From positions 1-64,000 of the forward strand of contig JAUXAN010000005.1 in assembly GCA_030619885.1 (NCBI GenBank): a stretch of 64,000 nucleotides of DNA, read 5' to 3'. The number at the start of each line of letters is the position of its first letter. Positions within the stretch are counted from its first letter, which is position 1. The stretch comes from a bacterium (GTDB lineage Bacteria > Hydrothermota > DG-26 > JAUXAN01). Positions 1 through 8,988 of the stretch are shown here, in pieces. The notes below the pieces were generated by a model. That model was not told the origin of the DNA. It saw only the letters and a program-made list of their open reading frames with translations, and did no database searches. The position numbers and the translations under genes were made by a program.

Positions 1-2
1 AT

Positions 3-239
3 TTTAATACTTACAAGAAAGCAGTTGCAGAGTTCAAAAGAGTCATAAAGAAGAAATGTGACATTGATTTAGAAGTAGAAAATGGGGGACTTGATGAGAA
101 CAGAAATAAAGGCGTTTGTTCGTTAATTCAATGCGTTCGAGTCGTGTCACAATGTCCCTCATTCACAAAAGACAGCTATTTCACAAATTCGAATTTCTGC
201 ACAAGTGATAGCTGTGGAGCAAAGTCTAATTTATCTTGA
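3..239 (+). CDS. Partial open frame at window edge, unknown
   Basis: An open frame enters from the left edge and ends at a TGA at 237-239. The first ~40 residues are Lys/Glu-rich and could be the end of a real protein (a short stretch resembles a TPR-type helix, KKAVAEFKRVIKKK). The rest is Ser/Cys/Thr-rich and looks untranslated. I recognise no family, and the frame may be fortuitous. Confidence 0.2.
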   Translation, partial: FNTYKKAVAEFKRVIKKKCDIDLEVENGGLDENRNKGVCSLIQCVRVVSQCPSFTKDSYFTNSNFCTSDSCGAKSNLS

Positions 240-372
240 AACTTTTCATTTTGGCAAAAATTAGCAACAGCGCCCATTTATTTGTATTAGAGTTTTTAGA
301 TTATTTAATCCATCTAAGAGAGAAAAAGTCAGGAAAATTTGGCTTGTTTAAGCCTTTTGTGGAATAAAAAAG
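240..372. other. Intergenic, repeat fragment
   Basis: No gene is seen here. The segment near 269-284 carries the string gcccatttatttgt, also found at 63522-63535 beside another decayed toxin-antitoxin locus. This suggests a shared dispersed REP-like sequence. Confidence 0.3.
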
Positions 373-617
373 TCACGAAGAGTGGCTTGATTCACTAGAA
401 ATCCTCTTCATTTCTTTGGCTCTTAAAAGAATACCCACAGTTCCAGTCACTTTAAAATGTTCTTCTTCAAGAACCTTAGGCAAGTCATAATCGTCGGCTA
501 TTACCCACTCTGTCTTTTCTTGATTTGCTAATACTACAACCGCAATATCAGAGGGAGTTAAACCTCATCAAGAAGAGATTCCCTTGCAAGGCTAATAAGT
601 GGACTGGAATTGGATAC
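373..617 (-). pseudogene. Decayed DUF3368 (PIN-like) toxin
   Basis: Read on the minus strand, 617 down to about 560 encodes VSNSSPLISLARESLLDEV, the typical N-terminus of DUF3368 VapC-like nucleases. The next frame encodes a typical C-terminal part (WVIADDYDLPKVLEEEHFKV, then GTVGILLRAKE) ending at a TGA at 373-375. The middle of the protein (normally ~60-80 residues) is deleted, the two pieces are in different frames, and no normal start codon is present. It lies directly downstream of a broken UPF0175 antitoxin, as in intact pairs of this family. Confidence 0.6.
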
Positions 618-625
618 GACTCTTC

Positions 626-883
626 TTATTTTTTCCTCTCCAGTTTTTTTAAAGCTTCTAATTCTCTGTCCAGGTCTTCTGGTGGATAATCAATTACTGG
701 TACGCCTCTTTCTGACATAAAATCTAAAAAGTCCCAATACTCCATTCCCAGGAGCTTAGCTCCTTGTCTGAAACTTATCTTATGCTTCCTTACTAAATCC
801 AAGACCAGAGATTCTTTGATCTTCTTCGTTAACTCCTTTTCCGACTTCCAGAGATTTACAAGAGATTCTGGGAGTTCTATACA
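626..883 (-). pseudogene. UPF0175-family antitoxin, start codon lost
   Basis: The minus strand encodes about 85 residues in one frame (ELPESLVNLW, then KIKESLVLDLVRKHKISFRQ, then LLGMEYWDFLDFMSERGVPV), ending at TAA 626-628. This is the pattern of UPF0175 antitoxins: a ribbon-like N-terminus and a helix-turn-helix with a G-x-A-x-LLGM segment. Upstream of the first recognisable codon the frame runs into TAG at about 898 without ATG, GTG or TTG, so the start is gone. It is paired with the decayed DUF3368 toxin on its downstream side. Confidence 0.6.
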
Positions 884-1104
884 TTGGTCACCACCCTACT
901 TTCTGTTATTCGATTAATTCATGTGATTCATGGTTCTTTTTTCTCTAATGAAAGTATAAACCATATTGGATTCCTCAATTTGTTGTCCACAGGATCTGTA
1001 TGGAAGGGTTACCCCGAACAAGTTCGGGACTACAAAGTTGTGTTTTTCTCTGTGAACTCTGTGTGTTCTCTGCGTTCTCTGTGTAATCTGTGGGCTCTTT
1101 TTTC
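884..1104. repeat. Intergenic repeat tract before tRNA promoter
   Basis: No gene. Contains a ggatctgtatggaagggtt unit near 991-1010 related to the other GGATC(C)GTATGG repeats, then a hairpin CCCGAACaaGTTCGGG near 1014-1030. Next is a run of tctgtg/tctctgcg units at about 1036-1090 leading directly into a TTGACA box. Similar runs precede TTGACA boxes at about 9713, 24595 and 54257. Confidence 0.5.
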
Positions 1105-1132
1105 TTGACACATAGTTATAGTTTTCTATGAT
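1105..1132 (+). promoter_or_regulatory. Sigma70-type promoter for tRNA-Arg / TPR gene
   Basis: TTGACA at 1105-1110, 16-nt spacer and TATGAT at 1127-1132. Initiation would fall near 1140, just before the tRNA at 1149, so tRNA-Arg and the downstream TPR gene are probably co-transcribed. Confidence 0.6.
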
Positions 1133-1148
1133 GCTAAGAGAAAAGAGT

Positions 1149-1222
1149 GCCCCTGTAGCTCAGTAGGATAGAGCGGCGGTTTCCTAAACCGCAGGTCGCA
1201 GGTTCGAATCTTGCCAGGGGCA
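1149..1222 (+). tRNA. tRNA-Arg (anticodon CCT)
   Basis: Complete 74-nt cloverleaf. The acceptor stem GCCCCTG pairs with CAGGGGC. The D arm is GCTC/GAGC. The anticodon stem GCGGT/ACCGC has loop TTCCTAA, so the anticodon is CCT, reading AGG. The T arm is GCAGG/CTTGC with loop TTCGAAT. The discriminator is A and CCA is not encoded. AGG and AGA are the common arginine codons in the surrounding genes. Confidence 0.95.
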
Positions 1223-1236
1223 GAAAAGGAGAGACT

Positions 1237-1920
1237 ATGGCTAAAAAGAGAATTACTAAGAGAGAACTGAAAAGAGATGAGTTCATCGAAATTGCTACTA
1301 AATTTATATTTTTTGCACGCAGACATAAGGAGATATTGATCGGTGCCGTTGTTGCAATACTTATTGGGATATTTGGAATCTCTTATCATCTCAAAGGTAA
1401 AAGAGGGGATGAGTTGAAAGCGGAATTTGAATTGACTGTAGCAAATAATCTATTTTTAAGAGGTGACTACGAGAACGCTTTTTCACAGTATCAGTTACTT
1501 ATAGATAGATATGGCGGAACAAGACCTGCAAAGAAAGCAATCTACTACCTTGCAAATACGGCGTTCACTGTTGGTAGTTATGAGGAAGCGATACGGAAAT
1601 ATGAGAGATTTCTCTCTGTAGAATCGAAAGATGAAATACTTTTACCATCTACCTTATTTGGAATTGCAGCATCTTATGAACAGTTGGGAGATTGGCTCGG
1701 AGCAGCAACTTATTATGAAAAAGTTAGCGAGAAGTTTCCGGATTCTTTTATTGCACCGAGAGCACTGCTGAATGCTGGAAGGTGTTATGAAAATATCTCA
1801 TTATTTGATGAGGCAGAGTCTGCTTATAGAAAAGTGAAGGAAAAATATGCCAACTCAATGGTCATTTTAGAAGCGGAGACAGCGTTAGCGTTTTTGAAAG
1901 GAAGAAGGGAAGCACACTAA
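1237..1920 (+). CDS. Membrane-anchored tetratricopeptide-repeat protein
   Basis: A 227-residue protein with a basic N-terminus, one membrane helix at about 30-50 (ILIGAVVAILIGIFGISYHL) and then a series of TPR helices to the end. This topology (anchor plus external TPR) is shared by YfgM/BamD/YbgF-type envelope scaffolds. Which one it corresponds to cannot be decided from sequence. The start has a good Shine-Dalgarno sequence (AAGGAG, 1226-1231). It follows tRNA-Arg by 14 nt and converges on the sprA homologue, with the two stop codons overlapping at 1917-1920. A role in envelope assembly is inference. Confidence 0.75.
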   Translation: MAKKRITKRELKRDEFIEIATKFIFFARRHKEILIGAVVAILIGIFGISYHLKGKRGDELKAEFELTVANNLFLRGDYENAFSQYQLLIDRYGGTRPAKKAIYYLANTAFTVGSYEEAIRKYERFLSVESKDEILLPSTLFGIAASYEQLGDWLGAATYYEKVSEKFPDSFIAPRALLNAGRCYENISLFDEAESAYRKVKEKYANSMVILEAETALAFLKGRREAH

Positions 1921-4900
1921 AATCTGAAGTCAACAGAGACATCCAGCCCTGTATCGAAATCTGTTCTACCCTGCAATTTATTCCTCGTTCTGCTGAATCT
2001 CCCATTCAACCCTCCGGTGACTGCTGAAGAGAACCGATAACTGAGAGAGAAATTTGTGTCAGTTCTGTTTGTATCTTTCCTCTTTACCATATCAGAACCA
2101 TAAAAACTGGATTCACTGAAGTTTTGTGAATAGGAGAAAGAGAAAGACATGCTGAGGGTACTCTTAAATTTAATTCTGCTCAGCAAAGGGAATTTTATCC
2201 CCGTAGGCGCCGAGAAACTGTAACCTACATTTAATCCAACCTTGTGCGATTTGTCATTTGCTTCAGTCTTTGCTTGATAATCCTCATTGTGTTTCCAATT
2301 ATATGTATAATGAATGTCAGTGTTTATTCCTATCTTCCATTTTATGTCGAGTGATGGTGAAATACTTGTAGCTTCAGAATTGGATTTGGCTTTCTCTTTG
2401 TCCATACCACCCCGTTTAGTCGTATTTATTGAGAACCCTGAGCCAAAATGAGAACTGGACCACACCCTCTTCACTAATGGTAATTTTTCAATAGATGAGA
2501 TACTTAAACTGAACTCTGGCCAGGTCTTTGAACTGCTCCAGCTATTATTACCGGGGTTACTGATATGTTCGGTTTCAGTTCTTGATAGTTGATAACTTCC
2601 ATTCAAATCAAATTTCCATATTTTGAAACTACTTGTTGCTCTATGGGATTTGGTGTTACCCTTTTTATCCTGTGAGGTTTTTATTGTATCATACGGGGTA
2701 TCTTCAATGCCAAGTTGGTATTTAAAAGCGGCTCTGTTAGGAGGTCTTCCATAATAAGCCGAGTTTCTTGCCCAGGAACCATTATAGTTGAGTGAAGGGA
2801 TATATTTCGATAAATCTTCGATTTTCATCAACATCCAATGTGGTGTCCACGATTTTGCCTGTTGGTCGTTTTTTTTATCTCTGATATGCGTCAATTTGGA
2901 TATGATATTACCAGGATTCAAAGGTAACTTTCCACTGATACTACTGTTGTTATTAAAGTTCAATATCTTGATAGAATCACCTGTCTCAGCGTCGAGAAAG
3001 AATTGATGAGTTTCGCTGTATTTTGCATTGCAGGAGATACCGGGATTTATGATATTCCAGAAATTTGGCGCGATACTTGCTGAAAAACTTTCCCCCATTC
3101 CAATGTCTTCACCTTTAGTGACATAATAGTCTGTATCCCCGATATAATATTTCTTTCCCCTACCAAAATCGGAACTCACACGGAAAGAAGCGGAAGTTCT
3201 CAGTGAAGTCTTCAACGCGGGGATGGAGATAGGATTGTAACTTGTCGATGCACCGAATCCTCCAGTCTGAGTAATTCTTTTGATGTAATTGTCCGTTGCT
3301 TTTGTATATTCTATACTTCGATTTTTGTTGTAGTTGCCACCAAAGCCGATACTACTTGGAAAATAGGAAAAAGAAAAGATGTTGAAGAAGTTGAGAGCTG
3401 GCAATTTTGGTGAGTAACCATATTTAAAAGATGCGCTAAGAGTTGTCACTGAATCTCTTCTCTGTGGAGAATCAAAGAACCTGTATGAACGACTCAGAGT
3501 CAAAGATGATAATGCATCGAGTGTTAACTTTAGGAGTGGATTGGTCGAACCAGTTTTTCTAAAGGAGATGGATTGGCTGTTCTTTCTGGATACCGTCTTC
3601 TCTCTCTTTTTCTCTTCTTCTGAAAGTTCTATATCATTTCCAGCACTGTATTTTGGAAGCGTCTTACCTTCATTTATCGAAGCGGTCACGGGTATGGAGA
3701 GACCCCATTTTTGGGGCAAGAATTTGTTCAAATCAGTGCTTCCACTTAGGCTGTAATTTTCTGTTGATGCACCCGACTTTCTTTCACCTGTTAGGTTTCT
3801 GAATTCACACCCTTCATTTCTATATGCTCCATTTATGGTCATCACATCCGCTATATTGAGCTTTATATTCATATTACCCGCAATACCGATGTTGCGTTTT
3901 GGTTTCGAGAGCCTCAATTCGTTGAACAGAACCCTGCCTTTCCAGGTATTTTCAGAACTGGTATTTACAACCCCTGCTCTCATCCATACGACCTGAGTGA
4001 TGGATGGAGAACCTTTGAAACTAATTTCTCCTTTCGTATAGACTACAGTATTCACATCCGTGGTTTCGTAAACTGCACGCTTGAATTCAGTGAAATCTTT
4101 TAATTTGAGCATTACCTCTCTCCATGGTGTTGCTGTAATCTCCGTTCTGTATTCGTAATAGTTAGATGAATCCCTGCCAAATTTTAGATAGAACTGAGGA
4201 TTATGCAAAGTCTCTCCAGTTTTCTTAATCCAGAATCGCATATCTTCGTAGCCTGCAAAATTCTGTTCTGTGGGGTCTGGTATCAACTTATAACAGGAAG
4301 CCTTATGTCTCGGACCAAGTTCATAGCGAAGTTCCAATGAAGATTCCTTCATAGGTTTTCCATATCGGTCAGTACCAGGGTCAAAGGGTGGGTAATAATC
4401 AGGATTGTCATGATTGTTAATTGTAGCTACAACGAACCCCTCATTGTCTTCTACTGGACCCACTGTTGTGTCCAGAATGGATACGCCCTCATTCTCCCAC
4501 CGATTTCCAACTACAGAAATTGAGTATATCTGTATAGTGGTTGTGGCATCAAAACCCGTAAGCCAAATTCTTGCAGATTCAATATATCGGAGATCGGGTT
4601 TTCCTACCGTGTCAGAATAGGCATACAGCGGTATTCTATAGAGTTTCCAGCCGTATTCATTGTATACAGTCAGTGTATCTGAAATGACTGTATCCGAGAT
4701 GTCTATCACATATTTAAAATAATCGTTGTAGAGGGTATTCCACACTGTATTTCCATTGATGTCTTCTGTGTCCAGTCTCTTATTATTTTCTGTTCCGGTG
4801 ACCTTTGAATAGTCATCGCTACCCGATTCATATTGATAGTCGTCATTGCCGTCATCTCCAGAGATATTCTGCCCATCGCTTCCTATTACCCCATCCAGGC

Positions 4901-7442
4901 CCGTATCTTCATCCTCATCAAGTATTCCATTTCGCTTACCATCCGCTTCAGGTTGATCTTCAGTATCAAATAAACTGTAGCCCTTTATCTGTCCGAATTT
5001 ATCCCTCCTTATCCCATCCTCGTCCATTCTTTTTGCCAGATCTATAACAAGCTTACCGCTCTCTCCTTTTACCCATACTTCGAGAAAACTGTATCTCGTA
5101 ATATCCCAATCGAATCCACCTGTAAAAATACTCGACCAGGAGGTCGTATCTTCAGGGGTGAAATTCAAATTCAGTACGGTCTCCTTTTTTTCCCTCTCCT
5201 CCGGCGAGAGTCCGGGATGGATATCACCCGCCCTCACCCCATCTTTGGGATTATACCAGAGCAGAGGTTTCTTTGCAAAATTCGATGTGTCCTTCCCAAC
5301 AGGTATACTTCCGTATATCCATGCCATGAAACCTATGGGGAGCGAGTTTGTCATTGTTGTGCCTTCCATATCGTCTATGTAGGCATCATTTTTTGTATTT
5401 GGGTTTGGAAATGAGGATGCCACTTCACCCGAAATGCTTATTTTGGATGCTGCCTCTGTCTCTATTAATGGAAGGAGGTCAACCGCTCTGGTTAGAAAAT
5501 CGGGATGAAATTCAACTCTTCCATCGAGTTCACCGAGCATCATCCTCGTTGGTTCCTCCCCGAGTCTGGGACGTTCTACAGGGTTTGCTACAGACCTGAA
5601 AAGGAATGAGGAACCCAGTTCGAAATTATCACTCAGTTTATACATACCCCTCAAACCTAAAAATGTTTTGGAAGATAGAGAGATAAATGGTGCCCACTCA
5701 TAATATATCTTTATCTCCGCATCCTCTGGAACAGATGTTTTGAATGTGACGATACCTATATCATAGTCCATATCGTAATCTTTATCTCTGGTCAACTCAA
5801 CCCCATTCATAAGAACTGTCTCGCTCCCCTCTATTATGTTTATATGTCCCAGATTAAAGGTGGGTTTCGATGTTCTGTATTTCACATCCAGATAATAGAA
5901 GAGTTCATTCTGTCTCGGATCTACTGAATCATATATCGCAGGATTACAATTTACTAATCTGAATGGTTCAAGATAAGGGAATATGAGGTATCCCCTTTCC
6001 CAATCTATATAATTCTCCTCAACGATTCCATCATCATTGGGATCAATTCCAAGTTGATAGAGATATGTTCCCGGACCATCGCCATCATGGTCTGCTTCCT
6101 CATTAACTGAGCCTGGTGTTTGTGCCTTTCTGATCTTTATCTTCAAAGTTGCCCTGTCTATTTCGGTTGAACCGATGTCGTAGATGTTCTTGGGTGGATA
6201 ATACCAAGTTATCGATTGGGGGTCTGGGACTGAGGGTTTAATCGTTTTCAGTTTTATCCTCGAGCCTGGGTCATTCGGGTCGTATGTAATATCTCCAACC
6301 CTTTCACCATCTTCGGTAACATAATAGACAGCCAGAATATGGTGTTCTCCGAGTGGTGAGAAGAATTCGATCACATTCTTGTATCCATATAGCTCGTTGT
6401 AGAAGGCATAGTCTTCACCAGAAGTCATCAAATCGAACATCCCATCTTCATATTCTGTTGATGTAAAATCTACATATGCTTGCCCTGGCAATGCCTTATC
6501 ATTATTGATGGGGTATCTGTCATCGACATAAACTCTGATAGTATCGATGGGTCCATCATCACCAATATGAAAAAATCTGTTTTTCAAATAGCGACCATCC
6601 CATATTTGAAATGATTCTACTTTTGTTTCACCTCTAAATTCTGCTGATGCCCCTTCACCCTGTTCCTTGGATGCTATTGCAATGAGGTCGAGTCCACCCA
6701 GTTTCGCATAACCCTTTATCCCGAACAGTCCTGTCCTCTTTGCGGTCATAGAGGCATAAGATGTTCTTGGCAGAGAGAGGTCTGTATCACCTGCTTCTAT
6801 CTTCTTGATTATCTCATCCTCTCTACCCGTATAAGTGAGTTTTATCTTGTTTTTTAATTCGCTCTCTGCTTGTGAATTGTGGTGAACATCCACATCTATC
6901 TTGTCACCCACCGTCCCTGTAAGGTCTACAAGGAGGCGTTGTTCCATCTGGAGATCAGGGAAGTATCGCATCCACCCCCTCTGTTGATCGATAGGTGAAG
7001 CTGGCTGTTCTTTCCATATATGCTTACTCCCACCGAACTTTATGCTCTGGCTCCCTCCAACCTTGAGTTTTCCACCTTCACCAAATATACTTGAGACAGG
7101 ACCAAGAGAGATTGGTATATCAAAATCGGGTATGAGTCCCTGACTGCCACTCTGCACCACAGATTTCTTCGTCTTCTCCATCCACAAGTTTTTTATTTCC
7201 TCTTTGGTGTTTTCTTCTATGAAACTCTCTATGGTATGAACCTCAGATACAGAAAGGAAGACCCCATTCTTTTCGTCTTCAAAAACCATCAGATCGCTCT
7301 CTGGAACCAGATAGTACCCCTCTTTGTAATACTGGAAATGCGGAACAGACAAGAGTTTTTTCTGGAGCGGATTTTCGAAGGTGACTGCAAATAGACTATT
7401 TAAAGATAAGCAAAATACTATAAATATAATCGTCTTTCTCAT
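1917..7442 (-). CDS. sprA: SprA-like outer-membrane translocon (type IX secretion)
   Basis: 1841 residues with an N-terminal signal peptide (~1-19, ending SLFA). The SprA family hallmark lies at about 190-260: strings such as LTGTVGDKIDVDVHHNSQAE and YTGREDEIIKKIEAGDTDLS followed by an alternating-strand barrel pattern. Acidic Asp/Gly loops (GLDGVIGSDGQNISGDDGND) also match SprA. The C-terminal third is Ser/Thr/Tyr-rich amphipathic strand and ends SVDFRF, typical of a beta-barrel. SprA forms the very large outer-membrane barrel through which type IX substrates leave the periplasm. At ~1840 residues this is shorter than the ~2400 usual in Bacteroidetes. It fits the window, where four genes carry type IX sorting domains. 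There is no Shine-Dalgarno before the ATG; a leaderless promoter is likely. Confidence 0.85.
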   Translation of the reverse strand: MRKTIIFIVFCLSLNSLFAVTFENPLQKKLLSVPHFQYYKEGYYLVPESDLMVFEDEKNGVFLSVSEVHTIESFIEENTKEEIKNLWMEKTKKSVVQSGSQGLIPDFDIPISLGPVSSIFGEGGKLKVGGSQSIKFGGSKHIWKEQPASPIDQQRGWMRYFPDLQMEQRLLVDLTGTVGDKIDVDVHHNSQAESELKNKIKLTYTGREDEIIKKIEAGDTDLSLPRTSYASMTAKRTGLFGIKGYAKLGGLDLIAIASKEQGEGASAEFRGETKVESFQIWDGRYLKNRFFHIGDDGPIDTIRVYVDDRYPINNDKALPGQAYVDFTSTEYEDGMFDLMTSGEDYAFYNELYGYKNVIEFFSPLGEHHILAVYYVTEDGERVGDITYDPNDPGSRIKLKTIKPSVPDPQSITWYYPPKNIYDIGSTEIDRATLKIKIRKAQTPGSVNEEADHDGDGPGTYLYQLGIDPNDDGIVEENYIDWERGYLIFPYLEPFRLVNCNPAIYDSVDPRQNELFYYLDVKYRTSKPTFNLGHINIIEGSETVLMNGVELTRDKDYDMDYDIGIVTFKTSVPEDAEIKIYYEWAPFISLSSKTFLGLRGMYKLSDNFELGSSFLFRSVANPVERPRLGEEPTRMMLGELDGRVEFHPDFLTRAVDLLPLIETEAASKISISGEVASSFPNPNTKNDAYIDDMEGTTMTNSLPIGFMAWIYGSIPVGKDTSNFAKKPLLWYNPKDGVRAGDIHPGLSPEEREKKETVLNLNFTPEDTTSWSSIFTGGFDWDITRYSFLEVWVKGESGKLVIDLAKRMDEDGIRRDKFGQIKGYSLFDTEDQPEADGKRNGILDEDEDTGLDGVIGSDGQNISGDDGNDDYQYESGSDDYSKVTGTENNKRLDTEDINGNTVWNTLYNDYFKYVIDISDTVISDTLTVYNEYGWKLYRIPLYAYSDTVGKPDLRYIESARIWLTGFDATTTIQIYSISVVGNRWENEGVSILDTTVGPVEDNEGFVVATINNHDNPDYYPPFDPGTDRYGKPMKESSLELRYELGPRHKASCYKLIPDPTEQNFAGYEDMRFWIKKTGETLHNPQFYLKFGRDSSNYYEYRTEITATPWREVMLKLKDFTEFKRAVYETTDVNTVVYTKGEISFKGSPSITQVVWMRAGVVNTSSENTWKGRVLFNELRLSKPKRNIGIAGNMNIKLNIADVMTINGAYRNEGCEFRNLTGERKSGASTENYSLSGSTDLNKFLPQKWGLSIPVTASINEGKTLPKYSAGNDIELSEEEKKREKTVSRKNSQSISFRKTGSTNPLLKLTLDALSSLTLSRSYRFFDSPQRRDSVTTLSASFKYGYSPKLPALNFFNIFSFSYFPSSIGFGGNYNKNRSIEYTKATDNYIKRITQTGGFGASTSYNPISIPALKTSLRTSASFRVSSDFGRGKKYYIGDTDYYVTKGEDIGMGESFSASIAPNFWNIINPGISCNAKYSETHQFFLDAETGDSIKILNFNNNSSISGKLPLNPGNIISKLTHIRDKKNDQQAKSWTPHWMLMKIEDLSKYIPSLNYNGSWARNSAYYGRPPNRAAFKYQLGIEDTPYDTIKTSQDKKGNTKSHRATSSFKIWKFDLNGSYQLSRTETEHISNPGNNSWSSSKTWPEFSLSISSIEKLPLVKRVWSSSHFGSGFSINTTKRGGMDKEKAKSNSEATSISPSLDIKWKIGINTDIHYTYNWKHNEDYQAKTEANDKSHKVGLNVGYSFSAPTGIKFPLLSRIKFKSTLSMSFSFSYSQNFSESSFYGSDMVKRKDTNRTDTNFSLSYRFSSAVTGGLNGRFSRTRNKLQGRTDFDTGLDVSVDFRF

Positions 7443-7449
7443 TATAAAT

Positions 7450-7478
7450 ATTATGTAAATTTTCTATAAAAAATGCAA
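7450..7478 (-). promoter_or_regulatory. Candidate leaderless promoter of sprA
   Basis: On the minus strand: TTGCAT (7473-7478), 17-nt spacer, CATAAT (7450-7455), 7 nt, ATG at 7442. The -35 match is weak, but the 7-nt gap to the start equals that of four other genes here, and no ribosome-binding sequence precedes the ATG. Confidence 0.45.
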
Positions 7479-7560
7479 GAGAAAAATGCATATTGAATCT
7501 TTCGGTGTGCAATCTGCATCAAATAGTATGAGCTATGATTCAGACAGTAGACACTGATTT

Positions 7561-7591
7561 ACCCCGTTAAATAGTAAACAACTAACGGGGT
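7561..7591. repeat. 31-nt palindromic element (ACCCCG...CGGGGT), intergenic copy
   Basis: Inverted repeat ACCCCGTTA/TAACGGGGT around a short loop. It is bounded on both sides by tt and then the direct repeat acactgat, which looks like a target-site duplication. The same 31-nt family lies inside the DUF177 gene at 41757-41787, and a longer relative lies at 11528-11637. Confidence 0.7.
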
Positions 7592-7644
7592 TTACACTGA
7601 TGGCCGCAGATTATAAGAAGAATATTCAATCAGTGAACATCTGT

Positions 7645-7698
7645 CCATTCCATACGGTCACAGACCCGTATGGAATGCTGCGCAACGGATCCAGAGAT
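7645..7698. repeat. Hairpin repeat nested in copy A
   Basis: Perfect 12-bp stem CATTCCATACGG/CCGTATGGAATG with loop tcacagac, followed by a ggatccagagat tail. It is absent from the 37-kb copy of the host repeat. A near-identical copy in the opposite orientation lies at 14607-14676. Confidence 0.7.
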
Positions 7699-7795
7699 GT
7701 TAATCTGTCATACGATCCCTACGGATCCGTATGGACCCGTATGGGCGTCTAAAAATAGCATCAGTGTCTGAATTGCAATAGTATGGGCTAACCTC

Positions 7796-7823
7796 TTGAC
7801 AAAAGGAAATTTTTAATTAAAAT
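7796..7823 (+). promoter_or_regulatory. Leaderless promoter of dnaJ
   Basis: TTGACA 7796-7801, 16-nt spacer, TAAAAT 7818-7823, then 7 nt to the GTG at 7831. The upstream ATG at 7822 overlaps the -10 box and could not be in this transcript. Confidence 0.6.
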
Positions 7824-7830
7824 GGGTGAT

Positions 7831-8988
7831 GTGAATAAGAGAGACTATTACGAAGTGTTGGGTATTTCGAGGAACGCAACTGAAGGCGACATCAAGAGTA
7901 CTTACAGAAGACTCGCTAAAAAATACCATCCCGATATGAATCGAGACAATCCAAAAGAAGCGACAGAAAAGTTCAAAGAGATGTCAGAGGCATACGAAGT
8001 TTTAGTAGATTCGAACAAAAGAGCACAATATGATAGATTTGGACATGCGGGGGTATCCGATGCATTTGGTAAAGGTGGTTTTGACTGGTCAAACTTTACA
8101 CATTTTTCAGATATAAGAGACATCTTCGGTGGGTTCGAAGATTTCTTCGAGACAGGCAGCATATTCGATATGTTCTTTGGCGGTCCGAGACGAAGACAGA
8201 GATATGGAAGACCCCATAGAATGAGCGGCCCGGATATAAAGATAAAGTTGAAACTGAACTTGAAAGAAATAGCAAAAGGTGTCGAAAAGAAGATAAAATA
8301 CAAAAGATTAGAAAGATGTCCGGACTGTGGTGGAAAAGGTGGAACATCAAAAGAGACCTGTCCTGTATGTAAGGGAACGGGTGAGATAAGACAGGCAAGA
8401 AGAAGTCTGTTCGGACAGATTGTGAATATTACTTCCTGCAGCAGGTGTAGGGGAGAGGGATCTGTAATTAAAAATCCCTGCCGCAGTTGTGGAGGGGATG
8501 GAAGGGTAAAGAAAACAGCAACACTAACAGTCAAGATTCCAGAAGGTGTAGCAACAGGAAACTACATTCCTATGAGAGGAGAAGGGAATGTGGGTCCTAA
8601 TGAGGGACCATCCGGAGACTTGATAGTATTGATAGAAGAAAAAGAAGATGATATTTTTGAAAGGAAGGGAAATGACCTATACTGTAGGGTTTCCATCTCT
8701 TTTTCCAAAGCAGCACTCGGTGGAGAAGTGGATGTGCCTACACTGGAGGGGAAAGTGAGGCTCAAAATTCCATCAGGAACCCAGTCAGGAAAGTTATTCA
8801 GACTCCGAGGAAAGGGTATGCCAAATCTGCAGGGCTATGGAAGTGGTGATGAGTATGTTGAAATAATTGTATGGACTCCAACAAAACTTTCGTCAGAAGA
8901 GAAGAGACTAATTGCAGAACTTTCTAAATATGAATCTGAACCTCCTACGCCAAAGAAAGGATTTTTCTCTAAAATATTTGGTCTGTAA
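7831..8988 (+). CDS. dnaJ: Chaperone DnaJ (Hsp40)
   Basis: Co-chaperone that stimulates DnaK ATPase and delivers unfolded clients. The J domain ([23 protein letters not shown] at about residues 33-35) is followed by a Gly/Phe-rich linker. A zinc-binding region has four CxxCxGxG motifs ([32 protein letters not shown]), then the C-terminal client-binding domains. Length (~385) is normal. I chose GTG 7831 because the in-frame ATG at 7822 lies inside the promoter -10 box and no Shine-Dalgarno is present; conventional annotation would start at 7822. The stop overlaps the rsmE start (TAATG), so the two are translationally coupled. No grpE or dnaK is adjacent. Confidence 0.93.
   Translation: MNKRDYYEVLGISRNATEGDIKSTYRRLAKKYHPDMNRDNPKEATEKFKEMSEAYEVLVDSNKRAQYDRFGHAGVSDAFGKGGFDWSNFTHFSDIRDIFGGFEDFFETGSIFDMFFGGPRRRQRYGRPHRMSGPDIKIKLKLNLKEIAKGVEKKIKYKRLERCPDCGGKGGTSKETCPVCKGTGEIRQARRSLFGQIVNITSCSRCRGEGSVIKNPCRSCGGDGRVKKTATLTVKIPEGVATGNYIPMRGEGNVGPNEGPSGDLIVLIEEKEDDIFERKGNDLYCRVSISFSKAALGGEVDVPTLEGKVRLKIPSGTQSGKLFRLRGKGMPNLQGYGSGDEYVEIIVWTPTKLSSEEKRLIAELSKYESEPPTPKKGFFSKIFGL

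Larger units (their letters stand above)
7537..7775. repeat. Long dispersed repeat, copy A, with two nested insertions
   Basis: The 7443-7830 gap holds no gene. From 7537 (gattcagacagtagacactg) to 7775 (gtgtctgaattg) it matches 37238-37379 closely, but copy A is ~100 nt longer. The extra DNA is two palindromic elements, at 7561-7591 and 7645-7698. The shared backbone contains the 12-bp palindrome TACGGATCCGTA near its end in this copy. Confidence 0.75.

Noticed and set aside
7902..8534. 210-codon minus-strand open frame inside dnaJ
   Set aside because: Shadow of dnaJ codons; the plus-strand protein is unambiguous.
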